Below are positions 1 to 8,357 of a stretch of DNA of 64,000 nucleotides, in pieces. Position numbers and translations under genes: made by a program. The notes beneath the pieces are model-generated. The model had not been told where the DNA came from, did not search any database, and saw only the letters and a list, made by a program, of their open reading frames with translations. This DNA is from DATIKM01 sp035477595 (lineage in GTDB: Bacteria; Armatimonadota; Chthonomonadetes; Chthonomonadales; CAJBBX01). The stretch's first letter is position 1. Each line of letters starts with the position of its first letter. The stretch spans positions 36,892 through 100,891 of the forward strand of contig DATIKM010000028.1 in assembly GCA_035477595.1 (NCBI GenBank), read 5' to 3'.

Positions 1-552
1 GAGATCGACGACCACACGCTTCTGGCGATATCGGGCTCGTACGCGCGGTCGATGGAGGTCGCCCGCTACCTGAAGCACCAGTTCCGGTACTTCCGTAGGT
101 CCCAGCTCCAGGAGATGAGCCTCGATGGCAAGCTGGCCGAGCTGGCGCGGGCGGTGGCAGCCGGCCTGCCGGCTGCTCTTCAGGGGATAGGCGGCTTCAT
201 ACCGGTCCTCAGCACGTTCGACCGGGCCGCCGGGGAAGGCCGCATCTTCTTCTACGATGGCATGGGAGCGCGCTTCGAGAGCGCGGAGTTTGGCGCTGCC
301 GGGTCGGGCTCGCTCCAGATACGCGGCGTCTTCGACTACATCGTGCGCACCCGCGGTCCGTTCCACGAGGCCGACCTGGAGACGGTGCTTCGTGATGCCC
401 TCGTGCTCCTCGACATCGCGTCGGATCTCGACGCGGCTACCGGCGGCTGGAGCAAGGTTCCTCCGATCGCGAAGACGATCACGCGCGAGGGGATCCGGGA
501 GATACCGGAGGAGACCCTGCGCGCGGTCGCTGACACAGTGCGCACGGGCTGA
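1..552 (+). CDS. prcB: Proteasome subunit beta (5' truncated by window edge)
   Basis: This is the catalytic beta subunit of the bacterial 20S proteasome, the core protease that degrades pupylated proteins. The reading frame is open from base 1, so the propeptide and the N-terminal catalytic threonine lie outside the window; 183 residues remain. The visible part matches PrcB of actinobacteria in order: a Ser-Gly-Ser helix followed by a YLKHQFRYF stretch, a LSLDGK-like segment (MSLDGK), a GRIFFYDGMGARFE strand, the GSGS turn and the SATGG-like ending (AATGG). It is followed after 25 bases by prcA and then pafA, so the locus is a proteasome operon read as beta, alpha, ligase. Family assignment is secure; activity cannot be judged without the missing N-terminus. 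Confidence 0.93.
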   Translation, partial: EIDDHTLLAISGSYARSMEVARYLKHQFRYFRRSQLQEMSLDGKLAELARAVAAGLPAALQGIGGFIPVLSTFDRAAGEGRIFFYDGMGARFESAEFGAAGSGSLQIRGVFDYIVRTRGPFHEADLETVLRDALVLLDIASDLDAATGGWSKVPPIAKTITREGIREIPEETLRAVADTVRTG

Positions 553-577
553 GAGTAGCCGTACGGAAGGAAGCCGA

Positions 578-1354
578 ATGCTCTACACGCCGTTCGACTT
601 CAACGAGGCGATCGGGCATCGTCAGGAGTACGTCGAGGACCGCCTGCGCGACGGCAGCCCCGTGGTGGGGCTGTCCTATGACGAGGGCCTGCTCCTCCTC
701 ACGGTGACGCTGTCTCAGCGCAAGATATTCGAGATCTACGATCGGCTGCTCTACTCCGCGATCGGCAACCAGTCCGATGTGGAAGCGATCCGCGTCGCGG
801 CGGTAGACGTTGCCCACCGGGAGGGCTACGATCGAAGTCCGGACGACGTGACGGCGCACCGGCTTGTAGGCTTCGCGCTGAGCCCGCCGGTCAAACGGCT
901 CTTCGGCGACCAGGTGAACGCGCCAGCCGTGGTCCGGGCAATCTTCGGCGAGCTGGGGGCTGCGCCTCCCGATGACGCGTTCTACGTCCTGAACTACGAC
1001 GGCGAGTTCCGGCGATCTAGTCCGTGGGCGGTTGTGGCCGGCACCACGGAGGCCGAGCAGCGGGCAGGCGAACTGCTTGCCGAGGCCGCTCACCCTCTCG
1101 GCCGCCGCGAGGCGCTGTCGCTGGCGTTGCGCGCGTGGTCCGTGGGTGCCGCTGCCGGAAGGCGTCCGCCTAAGGACGAGCCCGATGAGGCTGATCCCGG
1201 TGGCCTGGCTGACCGGGCTGCTGCGCTGCTCCGCGAGCAGCTTGACCTGGGGCGCATCGAGGTGGGCTTGCTTGACCGCCTTACGCGGCGCGACGCCAGG
1301 TACTCCGCTCTCCCGGACGAGGAGATCGCCTCACTCGCGGCGGAAGTGCGCTGA
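578..1354 (+). CDS. prcA: Proteasome subunit alpha
   Basis: Structural alpha subunit (258 aa) that forms the outer gating rings of the 20S proteasome and docks the Mpa/ARC ATPase. I chose the ATG at 578 because a purine-rich GGAAGGA site lies just upstream and the protein then begins with the TPFDFNEAI-type segment and H0 helix typical of PrcA; a longer frame reaching back to 257 only shadows prcB. The core has the expected GLSYDEGLLLL strand, the IYDRL and IGNQSDVEA segments and the SLA-LRA helix. The last 50 or so residues are highly charged, as in other PrcA proteins. I did not find a recognisable C-terminal change. No ATPase or pup gene is within the window; they may lie upstream. Confidence 0.93.
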   Translation: MLYTPFDFNEAIGHRQEYVEDRLRDGSPVVGLSYDEGLLLLTVTLSQRKIFEIYDRLLYSAIGNQSDVEAIRVAAVDVAHREGYDRSPDDVTAHRLVGFALSPPVKRLFGDQVNAPAVVRAIFGELGAAPPDDAFYVLNYDGEFRRSSPWAVVAGTTEAEQRAGELLAEAAHPLGRREALSLALRAWSVGAAAGRRPPKDEPDEADPGGLADRAAALLREQLDLGRIEVGLLDRLTRRDARYSALPDEEIASLAAEVR

Positions 1355-1365
1355 GGCCGGCCTCC

Positions 1366-2841
1366 GTGGAGCGACGCATCTTCGGCATAGAAACGGAGTT
1401 CGGCTGTCTGGTGCGTGACCGCGACCTCGGCACGCCCGAGGAAGTCGTGGATCTCGTGAGAGACCACGCCTTCTACCGTGAGCGCCTCGGGGTCATCGAC
1501 CTGCACGCTCGCGACTACGCGTTCGAGCCGGCCAGGGCGGGCGGCTTTCTCCGTAACGGTGGTCGGCTCTATGTCGACGCGGTCGGCAGCCACGAGGAGT
1601 ACGCGACGCCGGAATGCACCGACCTCCTCGACCTCGTGGCTCACGAGCGGGCCGGCCGCATGCTGCTGCAGTCGCTGCTGGAGAGCGCGGGCATCGCGGA
1701 GGCGGCGAGCTTCCACAACAACGCCATCGACCACTTCGGAGGTCATACCTTCGGCAGCCACGAGAACTACTTGATCGAGGTCGATGAGCACTCGTTCGCG
1801 CCTGCGCTTGCGCGTCTGCTGCCGTTTCTGGTAACGCGCCAGATCTTCGCTGGCAGCGGCAGGGTCGGCGGCCACCGGCTCACGCGCCCGAGCAGCCGCG
1901 CGAACGTGATGATGCTCACCGAGCACGAGGCTGACTACGTGTGGGTGAGCAACTTCTACGGTGTGGAACTCGACAAATCGGTTGACTTCCAGCTCTCACA
2001 GCGCGCTGACCACATTGTGAGGACCATCTCGTCGCGCGTCCGCTTCAACCGCGCCATCATCAACCCCAAGTGGGACAGCTTCTACAACTACGCCAACCTC
2101 CACCGGCTCCACATCCTGTTTGGCGAGTCCAACATGAGCGAGTACGCCACGTGGCTCAAGGTGGGCACGACGTGCATCGTCCTGCACCTGGTGGAGGAGG
2201 GGATTGCGCCGGAGGGCATGGAACTCGCGGAGCCGCTTGACGCCCTCCGATGGGTCTCGCGGGACCCTCGGATGCGATGGATCGTCCAACTGCTGGATGG
2301 CCGCACTATCGGCGCTGTCGACCTTCATCGCGCGTACCTCGACGCGGCGCATGGACGCCTGCGCGGTCGGGACGAACAGCTCGACGCCGTCATGGTGGAG
2401 TGGGAGCGCACCTTGAACGACCTCGAGCGTGATCCTCTCTCCACGTCGGACCGGCTGGACTGGTCGGCCAAGCGCTCGCTGTACGAGCGGTATATGGCCG
2501 AGACCGGCGCCGGCTGGCACGACGACGCGCTGCAGAGCCTGGACCTCGAGTACCACAACACGGACCCCGCCGTGAGCCTGGCCGCGGGTCTCGAGGACGC
2601 GGGCCAGTTGCGGCGCCTGTTGACCGACGACCGCGTGCGGGACGCCATGCAGCGACCGCCCGAGAACACCCGCGCCTTCGCGCGAGGGCTCGTCGTGGAC
2701 CGGCTGCTGGCCAGCCCTGGCGCCCGCTATGTGATCGACTGGGACGCTATCGTGCTCGACCGCAACCGCGTCCTCGAGATGCGCAATCCCTTCCACACCT
2801 ACGAGAAGGAGGCCCTGCGCCTCTGCGCATCCCTCCTGTGA
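1366..2841 (+). CDS. pafA: Pup-protein ligase (PafA/Dop family)
   Basis: Carboxylate-amine ligase of 491 aa that attaches the ubiquitin-like protein Pup to lysines of proteasome substrates. A GTG start follows prcA by 11 bases. The glutamine-synthetase-like fold is clear: GIETEFG with Glu9 near the N-terminus, RLYVD with Asp71 (the position of the catalytic Asp in known PafA), GSHEEYATPEC, GSHENYLI, LPFLVTRQ, GESNMSEYATWLKVGT and a small C-terminal domain ending in RNPFHTYEKEALRL, which favours PafA over Dop. Two features are odd. The RDEPHAD-type loop that is nearly invariant in PafA and Dop reads KWDSFYNYANLH here, and about 25 extra residues precede LSQRADH, which itself resembles Dop. Function as ligase, deamidase or both is therefore inference. 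Confidence 0.88.
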   Translation: MERRIFGIETEFGCLVRDRDLGTPEEVVDLVRDHAFYRERLGVIDLHARDYAFEPARAGGFLRNGGRLYVDAVGSHEEYATPECTDLLDLVAHERAGRMLLQSLLESAGIAEAASFHNNAIDHFGGHTFGSHENYLIEVDEHSFAPALARLLPFLVTRQIFAGSGRVGGHRLTRPSSRANVMMLTEHEADYVWVSNFYGVELDKSVDFQLSQRADHIVRTISSRVRFNRAIINPKWDSFYNYANLHRLHILFGESNMSEYATWLKVGTTCIVLHLVEEGIAPEGMELAEPLDALRWVSRDPRMRWIVQLLDGRTIGAVDLHRAYLDAAHGRLRGRDEQLDAVMVEWERTLNDLERDPLSTSDRLDWSAKRSLYERYMAETGAGWHDDALQSLDLEYHNTDPAVSLAAGLEDAGQLRRLLTDDRVRDAMQRPPENTRAFARGLVVDRLLASPGARYVIDWDAIVLDRNRVLEMRNPFHTYEKEALRLCASLL

Positions 2842-3194
2842 TCTGCTGCCCCGCTGAGCAGGCACGGCGTCGCTCAGTGCCGTAGGCATCGCGCGGCGGT
2901 GGCGCCGCAATTGGTGCCGCCGGTGCGGTGCGGCGTGCCATGCCTGACATCAGGGCCGGCGTCCCGCCAGGATCCCCGGCAGGAGGGTGTCATTCGGCGC
3001 TGTCTCCAAGCGGCCGCGTCGGTGTTGTTGCTCGGCAGGCGTGTTCCTGTGCGCGGTCAGACCGGCCCCGCCCTATGCGGTGGTTCCCTCGACGGGGCGC
3101 GGGAGCAGAGAGCGCCGAGCGGTGCAGGTGCGATCGCCTCCGCTGCCGAACCGTCTGGGGGCGCGGCGCAGGACGCCCATCAGGAGGTAGAGGC
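2842..3194. other. 353-bp intergenic region without a supported gene
   Basis: The stretch between pafA and the next oxidoreductase is GC-rich. The frame of the downstream gene stays open back to 2928, but the peptide is arginine-rich and low in complexity and has no family features, so I read it as non-coding. A good Shine-Dalgarno AGGAGGT sits at 3182-3188. I see no convincing -10 element or terminator. Confidence 0.5.
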
Positions 3195-4217
3195 ATGGCC
3201 AAGGAGTACCGTCTCGGCGTAGCCAGCATGGTGCACGACCATGTGTGGGGGGAACTGGAGCACTGGCGCTCTCAGCCGAACGTCCGCATCGTCGCCGCCG
3301 CGGACGTCAACGCGGAGTTGCGCGCGCGTGCGCGCGCGACGTACGGCGTCGAGCGCGTCTACGATTCGTGGCGCCAAATGCTCGAGCGCGAGGAGCTCGA
3401 CATCGTGCAGGCCGCCTCGGAGAACAGCGTTGCGGCCGACATCGTCGAGGCGGCCGCCGCGCGAGGGCTCCACGTGGTGAGCGAGAAGCCTATGAGCGCC
3501 ACGTTCGCGCAGGCGGAGCGCATGGTGGCTGCGGCGCAGAGCGCAGGCACGCGCCTGCTCATCAACTGGCCCACTGCCTGGTCGCCCGCCATACAGGAGA
3601 TGGAGCGCCGCATCGTCAGTGGTGAGATCGGGGAGGTCTTCTACTTCAAGCAGCGCAGCGCCCACAACGGGCCAAAGGAGATCGGCTGCAGCCGCTACTT
3701 CTGGGAGTGGCTCTACGACGAGGAGCTCAACGGCGCGGGCGCGCTCATGGACTACTGCTGCTACTCGGCGGACATGTGCGCCCGGTTCCTCGGACTGCCG
3801 CAGCAGGTTACCGGTTTCCGTGGTGTTCTCGCCAAGGACTACCCCTTGCCGGACGACAACGCGATCATCGTGATGCGCTACCCGAAGGCCTTCGGCGTGG
3901 CGGAGGCGAGCTGGACGCAGACGGTGGGATACGCGACCCCGAACCCGGTCGCGTACGGAACCGGCGGCAGCATCGCGGTCTCCGGCTCACACGTGGTCAT
4001 CGAGCTGCCGGAGCGCGAGGCGGAGAAGGTGCAGGCGCCGCAGACGGTCGCCCCCATGCGCAACGCGCCGGAGTACCTGCTGCACTGCCTGAAAACGGGC
4101 GAGCCCATCTCGGGGTTCTGCTCGATGGAGGTCAGCCGGGACGCGCAGATGATCCTGGAGGGCGGCAAGCGCTCCGCCGACACAGGACAGGCGGTCTCGT
4201 TGCCGCTCAGCGTGTAA
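3195..4217 (+). CDS. Gfo/Idh/MocA family NAD(P)-dependent oxidoreductase
   Basis: Cytosolic oxidoreductase of 340 aa, likely acting on a sugar or cyclitol. The ATG at 3195 is preceded by AGGAGGT at 3182-3188 with 6 bases of spacing, which decides the start against an open upstream frame. Residues 1-125 form the Rossmann half; the usual GxGxxG is replaced by GVASMVHDH. The family's EKP motif is present as SEKPM (residues 96-100), followed by the alpha/beta substrate domain with GSIAVSG near residue 255. There is no signal peptide. It stands alone between the proteasome operon and a convergent stress gene. The substrate cannot be told from sequence. Confidence 0.85.
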   Translation: MAKEYRLGVASMVHDHVWGELEHWRSQPNVRIVAAADVNAELRARARATYGVERVYDSWRQMLEREELDIVQAASENSVAADIVEAAAARGLHVVSEKPMSATFAQAERMVAAAQSAGTRLLINWPTAWSPAIQEMERRIVSGEIGEVFYFKQRSAHNGPKEIGCSRYFWEWLYDEELNGAGALMDYCCYSADMCARFLGLPQQVTGFRGVLAKDYPLPDDNAIIVMRYPKAFGVAEASWTQTVGYATPNPVAYGTGGSIAVSGSHVVIELPEREAEKVQAPQTVAPMRNAPEYLLHCLKTGEPISGFCSMEVSRDAQMILEGGKRSADTGQAVSLPLSV

Positions 4218-4240
4218 CGCCGCGCCGACGCGCGAGAGCG

Positions 4241-4702
4241 CTACTTCACGATGAGCACCGGGCAGTGCGCGTGGTGGCTGACCCGGTCCGACACGCTGCC
4301 GAGCATGAAGGACTTCAGCTCGGTCAGACCGCGGCTTCCGAGCACGATGAGGTCGAAGCCCTCTTCGTCGGCGATGCGGACGATGGTGCCAGCGGGGTGC
4401 CCGATCTCAAGTCGGGTGGAGTAGGGCACCCCTTCCTCCTCGACCACGTGACCGGTCCTGCGCGCTACCGCGTTCTGCACTTCCTCTGCGTACTGCGCGA
4501 TCGACGCAGCGTCCAGGATCTGTCCCCCAACGCCGACGATGGGTGCGAACGCGGTCGGCATCGTGAAGACGTGCAGGACGGTGACCTCTGCGCCGATGCT
4601 CCGGGCGAGCACCGCCGCCCAACGGGCCGCCTTCAGCGCTCCATCCGAACCGTCGGATGCGACCAGTATCCTGCGGAACAGCCTCGGCTCCTTCTCGCTC
4701 AT
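4241..4702 (-). CDS. Universal stress protein, UspA family
   Basis: Single-domain UspA protein (153 aa). It opens with the conserved ILVASDGSDGA strand and loop and ends with the nucleotide-binding signature GSRGLTELKSFMLGS followed by CPVLIVK, so it belongs to the ATP-binding type of Usp. These proteins accumulate under stress and stationary phase in other bacteria. It is the last gene of the minus-strand run that starts at secDF, 55 bases after the TPR gene, and converges on the oxidoreductase ending at 4217, only 23 bases away. No separate promoter is obvious. Confidence 0.9.
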   Translation of the reverse strand: MSEKEPRLFRRILVASDGSDGALKAARWAAVLARSIGAEVTVLHVFTMPTAFAPIVGVGGQILDAASIAQYAEEVQNAVARRTGHVVEEEGVPYSTRLEIGHPAGTIVRIADEEGFDLIVLGSRGLTELKSFMLGSVSDRVSHHAHCPVLIVK

Positions 4703-4757
4703 GCGTACACTCCGGAGGACAGACGCACACGCGCTGCCGCGGGCGAGCGGTTCCAGC

Positions 4758-5489
4758 TCATCGCGACCCTACCGTCAGGCGCCGCAGCCGTTCGAGGTAG
4801 CCCGAGTCGCGCACCCTCAGGCGTCCGGCCCGCCGGTAGTGTCGCAAGGCCTGGCGCTCGGAGCCCAGGTGCATGTAGGTATCGCCCAGCAGGTAGTGAT
4901 AGCAGGCATCGTCGGGGCACAGGCCTACTGCCTGCGAAAGGGCCTGCGCGGCGCGCTGGCCCATGCCTATCATCAGGTAGATGGCACCCAGGCGCGCTCT
5001 GTAGTAGTGGTCCACAGGGGAGTGTGCGGAGGCGAGCTCGAACTCCGATGCCGCGTCCTGCATTCGGCCCTGTCGCGAGTAGAGGTCGCCCAGCCAGAAG
5101 TGGTAGAAGCTGTTCTCCGGCTCCAAGGCACACGCTGCCTCGAGATGGGGCCGTGCGTCGTCGAGGAGGCCTGCGGCGCAGAGCGAGTCACCGAGCCGAA
5201 ACCGGTAGAGCGGGTTCGCAGGATGAAGGTCCACGGCGCATCGGTATGCGTCCGCGGCTGCCTGGAACCGCCCGGCGCGCCGGCAGGTCTCACCGCGGCC
5301 GAAGTGCGGACGAGCACGTCGCTCCTGAGACGATGCCGACGCAGACTGAGCGCCCGCCGCCGGTCGGCGGCGGCGCTGACCCGTCGTCGTCGATGCGCTT
5401 GCGGCAGGCTGCTGCACTCGTTGCTCCAGACGGGCGCGAGGGATGGTCCTGTCTTCGCGAGTGGCCCGCTCATGGACCAGACGCCGCAA
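4758..5489 (-). CDS. Tetratricopeptide repeat protein
   Basis: Protein of up to 243 aa made of about five TPR units covering roughly residues 65-235. The repeats show the usual A-x-Y and G/L-x-D spacing, for example YRFRLGDSL, YHFWLGDLY, YRARLGAIY and YHYLLGDTY, spaced 34 residues apart. The first 60 residues are Arg/Ser/Ala-rich and may be untranslated. The TTG at 5489 lies 6 bases after the dtd stop codon, and a GTG about 25 codons downstream is an alternative start. There is no signal peptide. TPR proteins serve as protein-binding scaffolds; no partner is evident. It lies between dtd and the universal stress gene. Confidence 0.75.
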   Translation of the reverse strand: MRRLVHERATREDRTIPRARLEQRVQQPAASASTTTGQRRRRPAAGAQSASASSQERRARPHFGRGETCRRAGRFQAAADAYRCAVDLHPANPLYRFRLGDSLCAAGLLDDARPHLEAACALEPENSFYHFWLGDLYSRQGRMQDAASEFELASAHSPVDHYYRARLGAIYLMIGMGQRAAQALSQAVGLCPDDACYHYLLGDTYMHLGSERQALRHYRRAGRLRVRDSGYLERLRRLTVGSR

Positions 5490-5495
5490 ATTTTA

Positions 5496-5945
5496 TCAGA
5501 AGGCCCTGGCGCTGTCGAGCAGGATGGTCACGGGCCCATCGTTCACCAGTTGCACGTCCATCATCGCGCCGAACACACCTGTCTGTACGGGCACGCCGTC
5601 TTCGCTGAGCCGGCGCGCGACCTCGAGGTAGAGCTCCTCGGCCAGCTTGCCGCTGGCGGCCTCAGTGAAGCTCGGCCGGCGGCCGCGGCGCACGTCGCCG
5701 AACAGCGTGAACTGAGAGACCACGAGGGCCTCACCTCCGGCCTCGAGAAGACTTCGGTTCATACGTCCCTCACCGTCGCGGAACACGCGCAGGTGGGCGG
5801 TCTTGCCGGCCACATAGCGCGCGTCGTCAGCCGTGTCGTTGGCGTGCACGCCTACCAGCACCACAACGCCGCCGCCGATGTGCGCAACCGTCTGGTTGTC
5901 CACGACGATGGATGCCGAGCGGACGCGCTGAACCACGGCTCGCAT
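5496..5945 (-). CDS. dtd: D-aminoacyl-tRNA deacylase
   Basis: Dtd (149 aa, the usual length) cleaves D-amino acids and misattached glycine from tRNA. Both active-site motifs are present: SQFTLFGD, corresponding to SQxTL, and NDGPVTILLDS, corresponding to the Gly-cisPro GPVT motif. The start is MRAVVQRV, as in most Dtd proteins. It follows rel in the same direction, as in many bacteria where the two are neighbours. An extended -10 element (TGG followed by TATACT) lies about 40 bases before the start, so it may also have its own promoter. Confidence 0.95.
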   Translation of the reverse strand: MRAVVQRVRSASIVVDNQTVAHIGGGVVVLVGVHANDTADDARYVAGKTAHLRVFRDGEGRMNRSLLEAGGEALVVSQFTLFGDVRRGRRPSFTEAASGKLAEELYLEVARRLSEDGVPVQTGVFGAMMDVQLVNDGPVTILLDSARAF

Positions 5946-5984
5946 GCGGGATGCTCCCAGTCGGGTGTTTCCACAGCGTGGACG

Positions 5985-5993
5985 AGTATACCA
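5985..5993 (-). promoter_or_regulatory. Candidate extended -10 promoter of dtd
   Basis: On the minus strand TGG followed directly by TATACT (TATACT at 5990-5985) forms an extended -10 element about 40 bases before the dtd start. No -35 hexamer is recognisable, which is tolerated when an extended -10 is present. Confidence 0.4.
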
Positions 5994-6053
5994 GCGACAA
6001 CGCAGTGGGCTCGCGCTTGAGCGGCTGGAAGTGACCGTCTGGAGTGTGCGCCG

Positions 6054-8303
6054 CTACTTCTCCCGGCCTCCGACCTGTCGGCTGACATCGATGACGTCGG
6101 GAAGGCGCCGAACCGCCTGGAAAACGCGCGCGAGGTGCTCCACATCGCGCACCTCCGCAACAACGCAGAGCGACGCCGTATGGTCACGGTGCGACTGAGT
6201 CTTCACGGCGGTTATATTGGTTTTGAGCTCTCCGAACACGGTGCCCACGTCCGCCAGTAGCCCGGTGCGGTCCATCGACTCGATCTGCAGGTTGACGCCG
6301 TACACGCTGTTGTCGCCTCCAGCGTAGTCCACCGTGATGAGCCGCTCCGGCTCCGACTCCTGCGCGTGGCGGATGTTGGGGCACTGCGTGCGGTGGAGCG
6401 CGATGCCTCGCCCCCGCGTGATGTAGCCGACCACTTCGTCGCCCGGGATGGGCTGGCAGCAACGCGAGCGGCGGAACATCACGTTGTCAACGTTACCGGC
6501 CGTGACCCGCAGTGAGCTCTCGTCGGTACGGCCGCGCCCGATGACGATCCCCTTCGGGTGGGGCGGCTGCTCCGGTCGCAGCCGGTTCAGAACCGCGAGC
6601 AGGGCGATGGTGCCGTAGCCGACGCCCGCCAGGAGCTCTTCTTCGTTGGGAACGTTGAAGTGCGGCGCGACGCCGCGCAGCGCCTCGTCCTTCAGCGCGG
6701 CTGGCTCGATCCCAAGGCGCTCGGCCTCCCTCGCCAGCAGCTCGCGGCCGCGCTCAACGCTCTCACCGTGGTGCAGGCGCCTGAAGAAGGCGCGGATCTT
6801 CGCCCGGGCGTGGGAGGTCTTGGTGATCGCCAACCAGTCGCGGCTCGGAGAGCTGTTGGAGCGCGTAATGATCTCCACCACGTCGCCGTTGTGGAACTGG
6901 TAGGAGAGGGGCACGAGCCGCCCATTAACCTTGGCGCCGACGGCCTTGTTGCCGATGTCGGAGTGGATGCGGTACGCGAAGTCGATGGGCGTCGCGCCGG
7001 CCGGGAGGTCCAGAACGTCGCCCATCGGGGTGAAGACGAATACCTGGTCGGTGAACAGGTCCTCCGTCACGCTGCGCAGGAACTCGCCCGAGTCGCGGGA
7101 ATCGGTCTGCCAATCGAAGAGCTGTTGCCTCAGCCACGACAGCTTGCGCTCAAACTGGTCCTCCGCGCGGCTGCCCTCTCCCTTTTCTTTGTAGGCCCAG
7201 TGCGCCGCGACGCCAAACTCCGCCGTGCGGTGCATCTCCCATGTGCGGATCTGTACCTCGAGCGGCTTAGCGCGCGGTCCCACCACTTTTATGTGGAGCG
7301 ACTGGTACATGTTGCTCTTGCCGCGCGCCACGTAGTCAGCGAACATGCCGGGAATGGGCGTCCACAGCCCGCTGACCACGCCCAACGCGTGGTAGCACTC
7401 CTGCCGCGTATGGACGATGACCCGGAGTGCGAGGATGTCGTAGATGTCCTCGAGGTCGAGCTCCTGCTTGAGCATCTTCTGGTAGATGCCATAGAGGTGT
7501 TTGCGGCGGCCCGTAACGTGCGGGTCGCGCACCCCCTCCGCGACTAGGCGGTCCCGCAGGATGGCGTTGGCCTCGTCGATCTCCGTCTGAAGCTGCTCCG
7601 TGGTGTGCGCGATCCGGCGTTCCATCTCGGCGAACTGCTCGGGCTCGGAGTGACGGAAGGCCAGATCCTCGAGCTCCGCCTTCATCTGCCAGATGCCGAG
7701 GCGGTGAGCGAGCGGAGCGAATATCTCAAGAGTCTCGCGCGCGATCCGCTTGCGCTTGTCCTCCGGCATCGCGTCCAGCGTGCGCATGTTGTGAAGCCGA
7801 TCGGCGAGTTTGATGACCATGACCCGGAGGTCTTTGGCCATCGCGAGGAATATCCGGCGGAGGTTGCTGGCCGTGCGGAACGTCTCTTGACGGCGCCTGG
7901 CGCGAGCCTCGTCCGCGGGCGCCACCTCGACGGTCTCGGTGGGCGACCTCAACAGGCCGGTGTCGGCGCCGACCATCTTGAGTTTGCTGACGCCCTCGAC
8001 GAGCCCTGCCACCTCAGCGCCGAACTCGCGTGCTAGGTCCTCCTGCGTGTCGGCGGTGTCCTCGATCACGTCGTGGAGGAGCCCCGCCGCCAGCGTCGCG
8101 GTATCCATCTCAAGATCCGCCAGGATCGTCGCTACGGCGATCGGGTGGCAGACGTAGGGCTCACCAGACCTTCGCGCCTGGTCGCGGTGCAGCTCGCATG
8201 CCCGCTCGTACGCACGCGCAAGAAGCTCTGCGTCCACGTCGGGACGCTTCTCGCGTGCCTTATGGAGCAACCCCTCGAAGAGTTCTCTGGACTGCGTCTC
8301 CAC
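6054..8303 (-). CDS. rel: Bifunctional (p)ppGpp synthetase/hydrolase
   Basis: Long RelA/SpoT homologue (749 aa) controlling the stringent-response alarmone. Domains in order: HD hydrolase (about residues 35-190) with HPIAVA, LLHDVIEDT and LADRLHNMRTL, so the hydrolase metal site looks intact; synthetase (about 235-350) with GRRKHLYGIYQKM, YQSLH and EVQIRT; TGS (about 390-450) with FVFTPMGDVLDLP; a conserved cysteine region (RCCQPIPGDEVVGYITRGRGIALHR); and a C-terminal ACT domain. The residue usually found as PK in the A-x-PKxNxYQSLH loop reads GK (ARGKSNMYQSLH). I chose the GTG at 8303 because AGGGAG lies 6-7 bases upstream. A GTG at 8330 is also in frame but sits inside a hairpin and has no ribosome-binding site. 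recJ is upstream and dtd downstream. Confidence 0.93.
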   Translation of the reverse strand: METQSRELFEGLLHKAREKRPDVDAELLARAYERACELHRDQARRSGEPYVCHPIAVATILADLEMDTATLAAGLLHDVIEDTADTQEDLAREFGAEVAGLVEGVSKLKMVGADTGLLRSPTETVEVAPADEARARRRQETFRTASNLRRIFLAMAKDLRVMVIKLADRLHNMRTLDAMPEDKRKRIARETLEIFAPLAHRLGIWQMKAELEDLAFRHSEPEQFAEMERRIAHTTEQLQTEIDEANAILRDRLVAEGVRDPHVTGRRKHLYGIYQKMLKQELDLEDIYDILALRVIVHTRQECYHALGVVSGLWTPIPGMFADYVARGKSNMYQSLHIKVVGPRAKPLEVQIRTWEMHRTAEFGVAAHWAYKEKGEGSRAEDQFERKLSWLRQQLFDWQTDSRDSGEFLRSVTEDLFTDQVFVFTPMGDVLDLPAGATPIDFAYRIHSDIGNKAVGAKVNGRLVPLSYQFHNGDVVEIITRSNSSPSRDWLAITKTSHARAKIRAFFRRLHHGESVERGRELLAREAERLGIEPAALKDEALRGVAPHFNVPNEEELLAGVGYGTIALLAVLNRLRPEQPPHPKGIVIGRGRTDESSLRVTAGNVDNVMFRRSRCCQPIPGDEVVGYITRGRGIALHRTQCPNIRHAQESEPERLITVDYAGGDNSVYGVNLQIESMDRTGLLADVGTVFGELKTNITAVKTQSHRDHTASLCVVAEVRDVEHLARVFQAVRRLPDVIDVSRQVGGREK

Positions 8304-8329
8304 CCCGAGCTCCCTGCCGTAGCGCGTCA

Positions 8330-8349
8330 CCTTCGCCGAACGGCGAAGG
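8330..8349 (-). promoter_or_regulatory. Perfect inverted repeat between recJ and rel
   Basis: A 9-bp perfect inverted repeat (CCTTCGCCG, then two bases, then CGGCGAAGG) lies between the recJ stop at 8358 and the rel coding region. As RNA it forms a compact hairpin. It has no U tract, so it could be an attenuator or an RNA-processing site rather than a classic terminator. Confidence 0.5.
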
Positions 8350-8357
8350 CTGCGCTT

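Noticed and set aside
2928..3194. N-terminal extension of the first oxidoreductase
   Set aside because: The extra 89 residues are Arg-rich and low in complexity, and a strong ribosome site decides for 3195.
3707..5608. 633-codon open frame across two genes
   Set aside because: It crosses the end of an oxidoreductase and three minus-strand genes out of frame; composition is that of a shadow.
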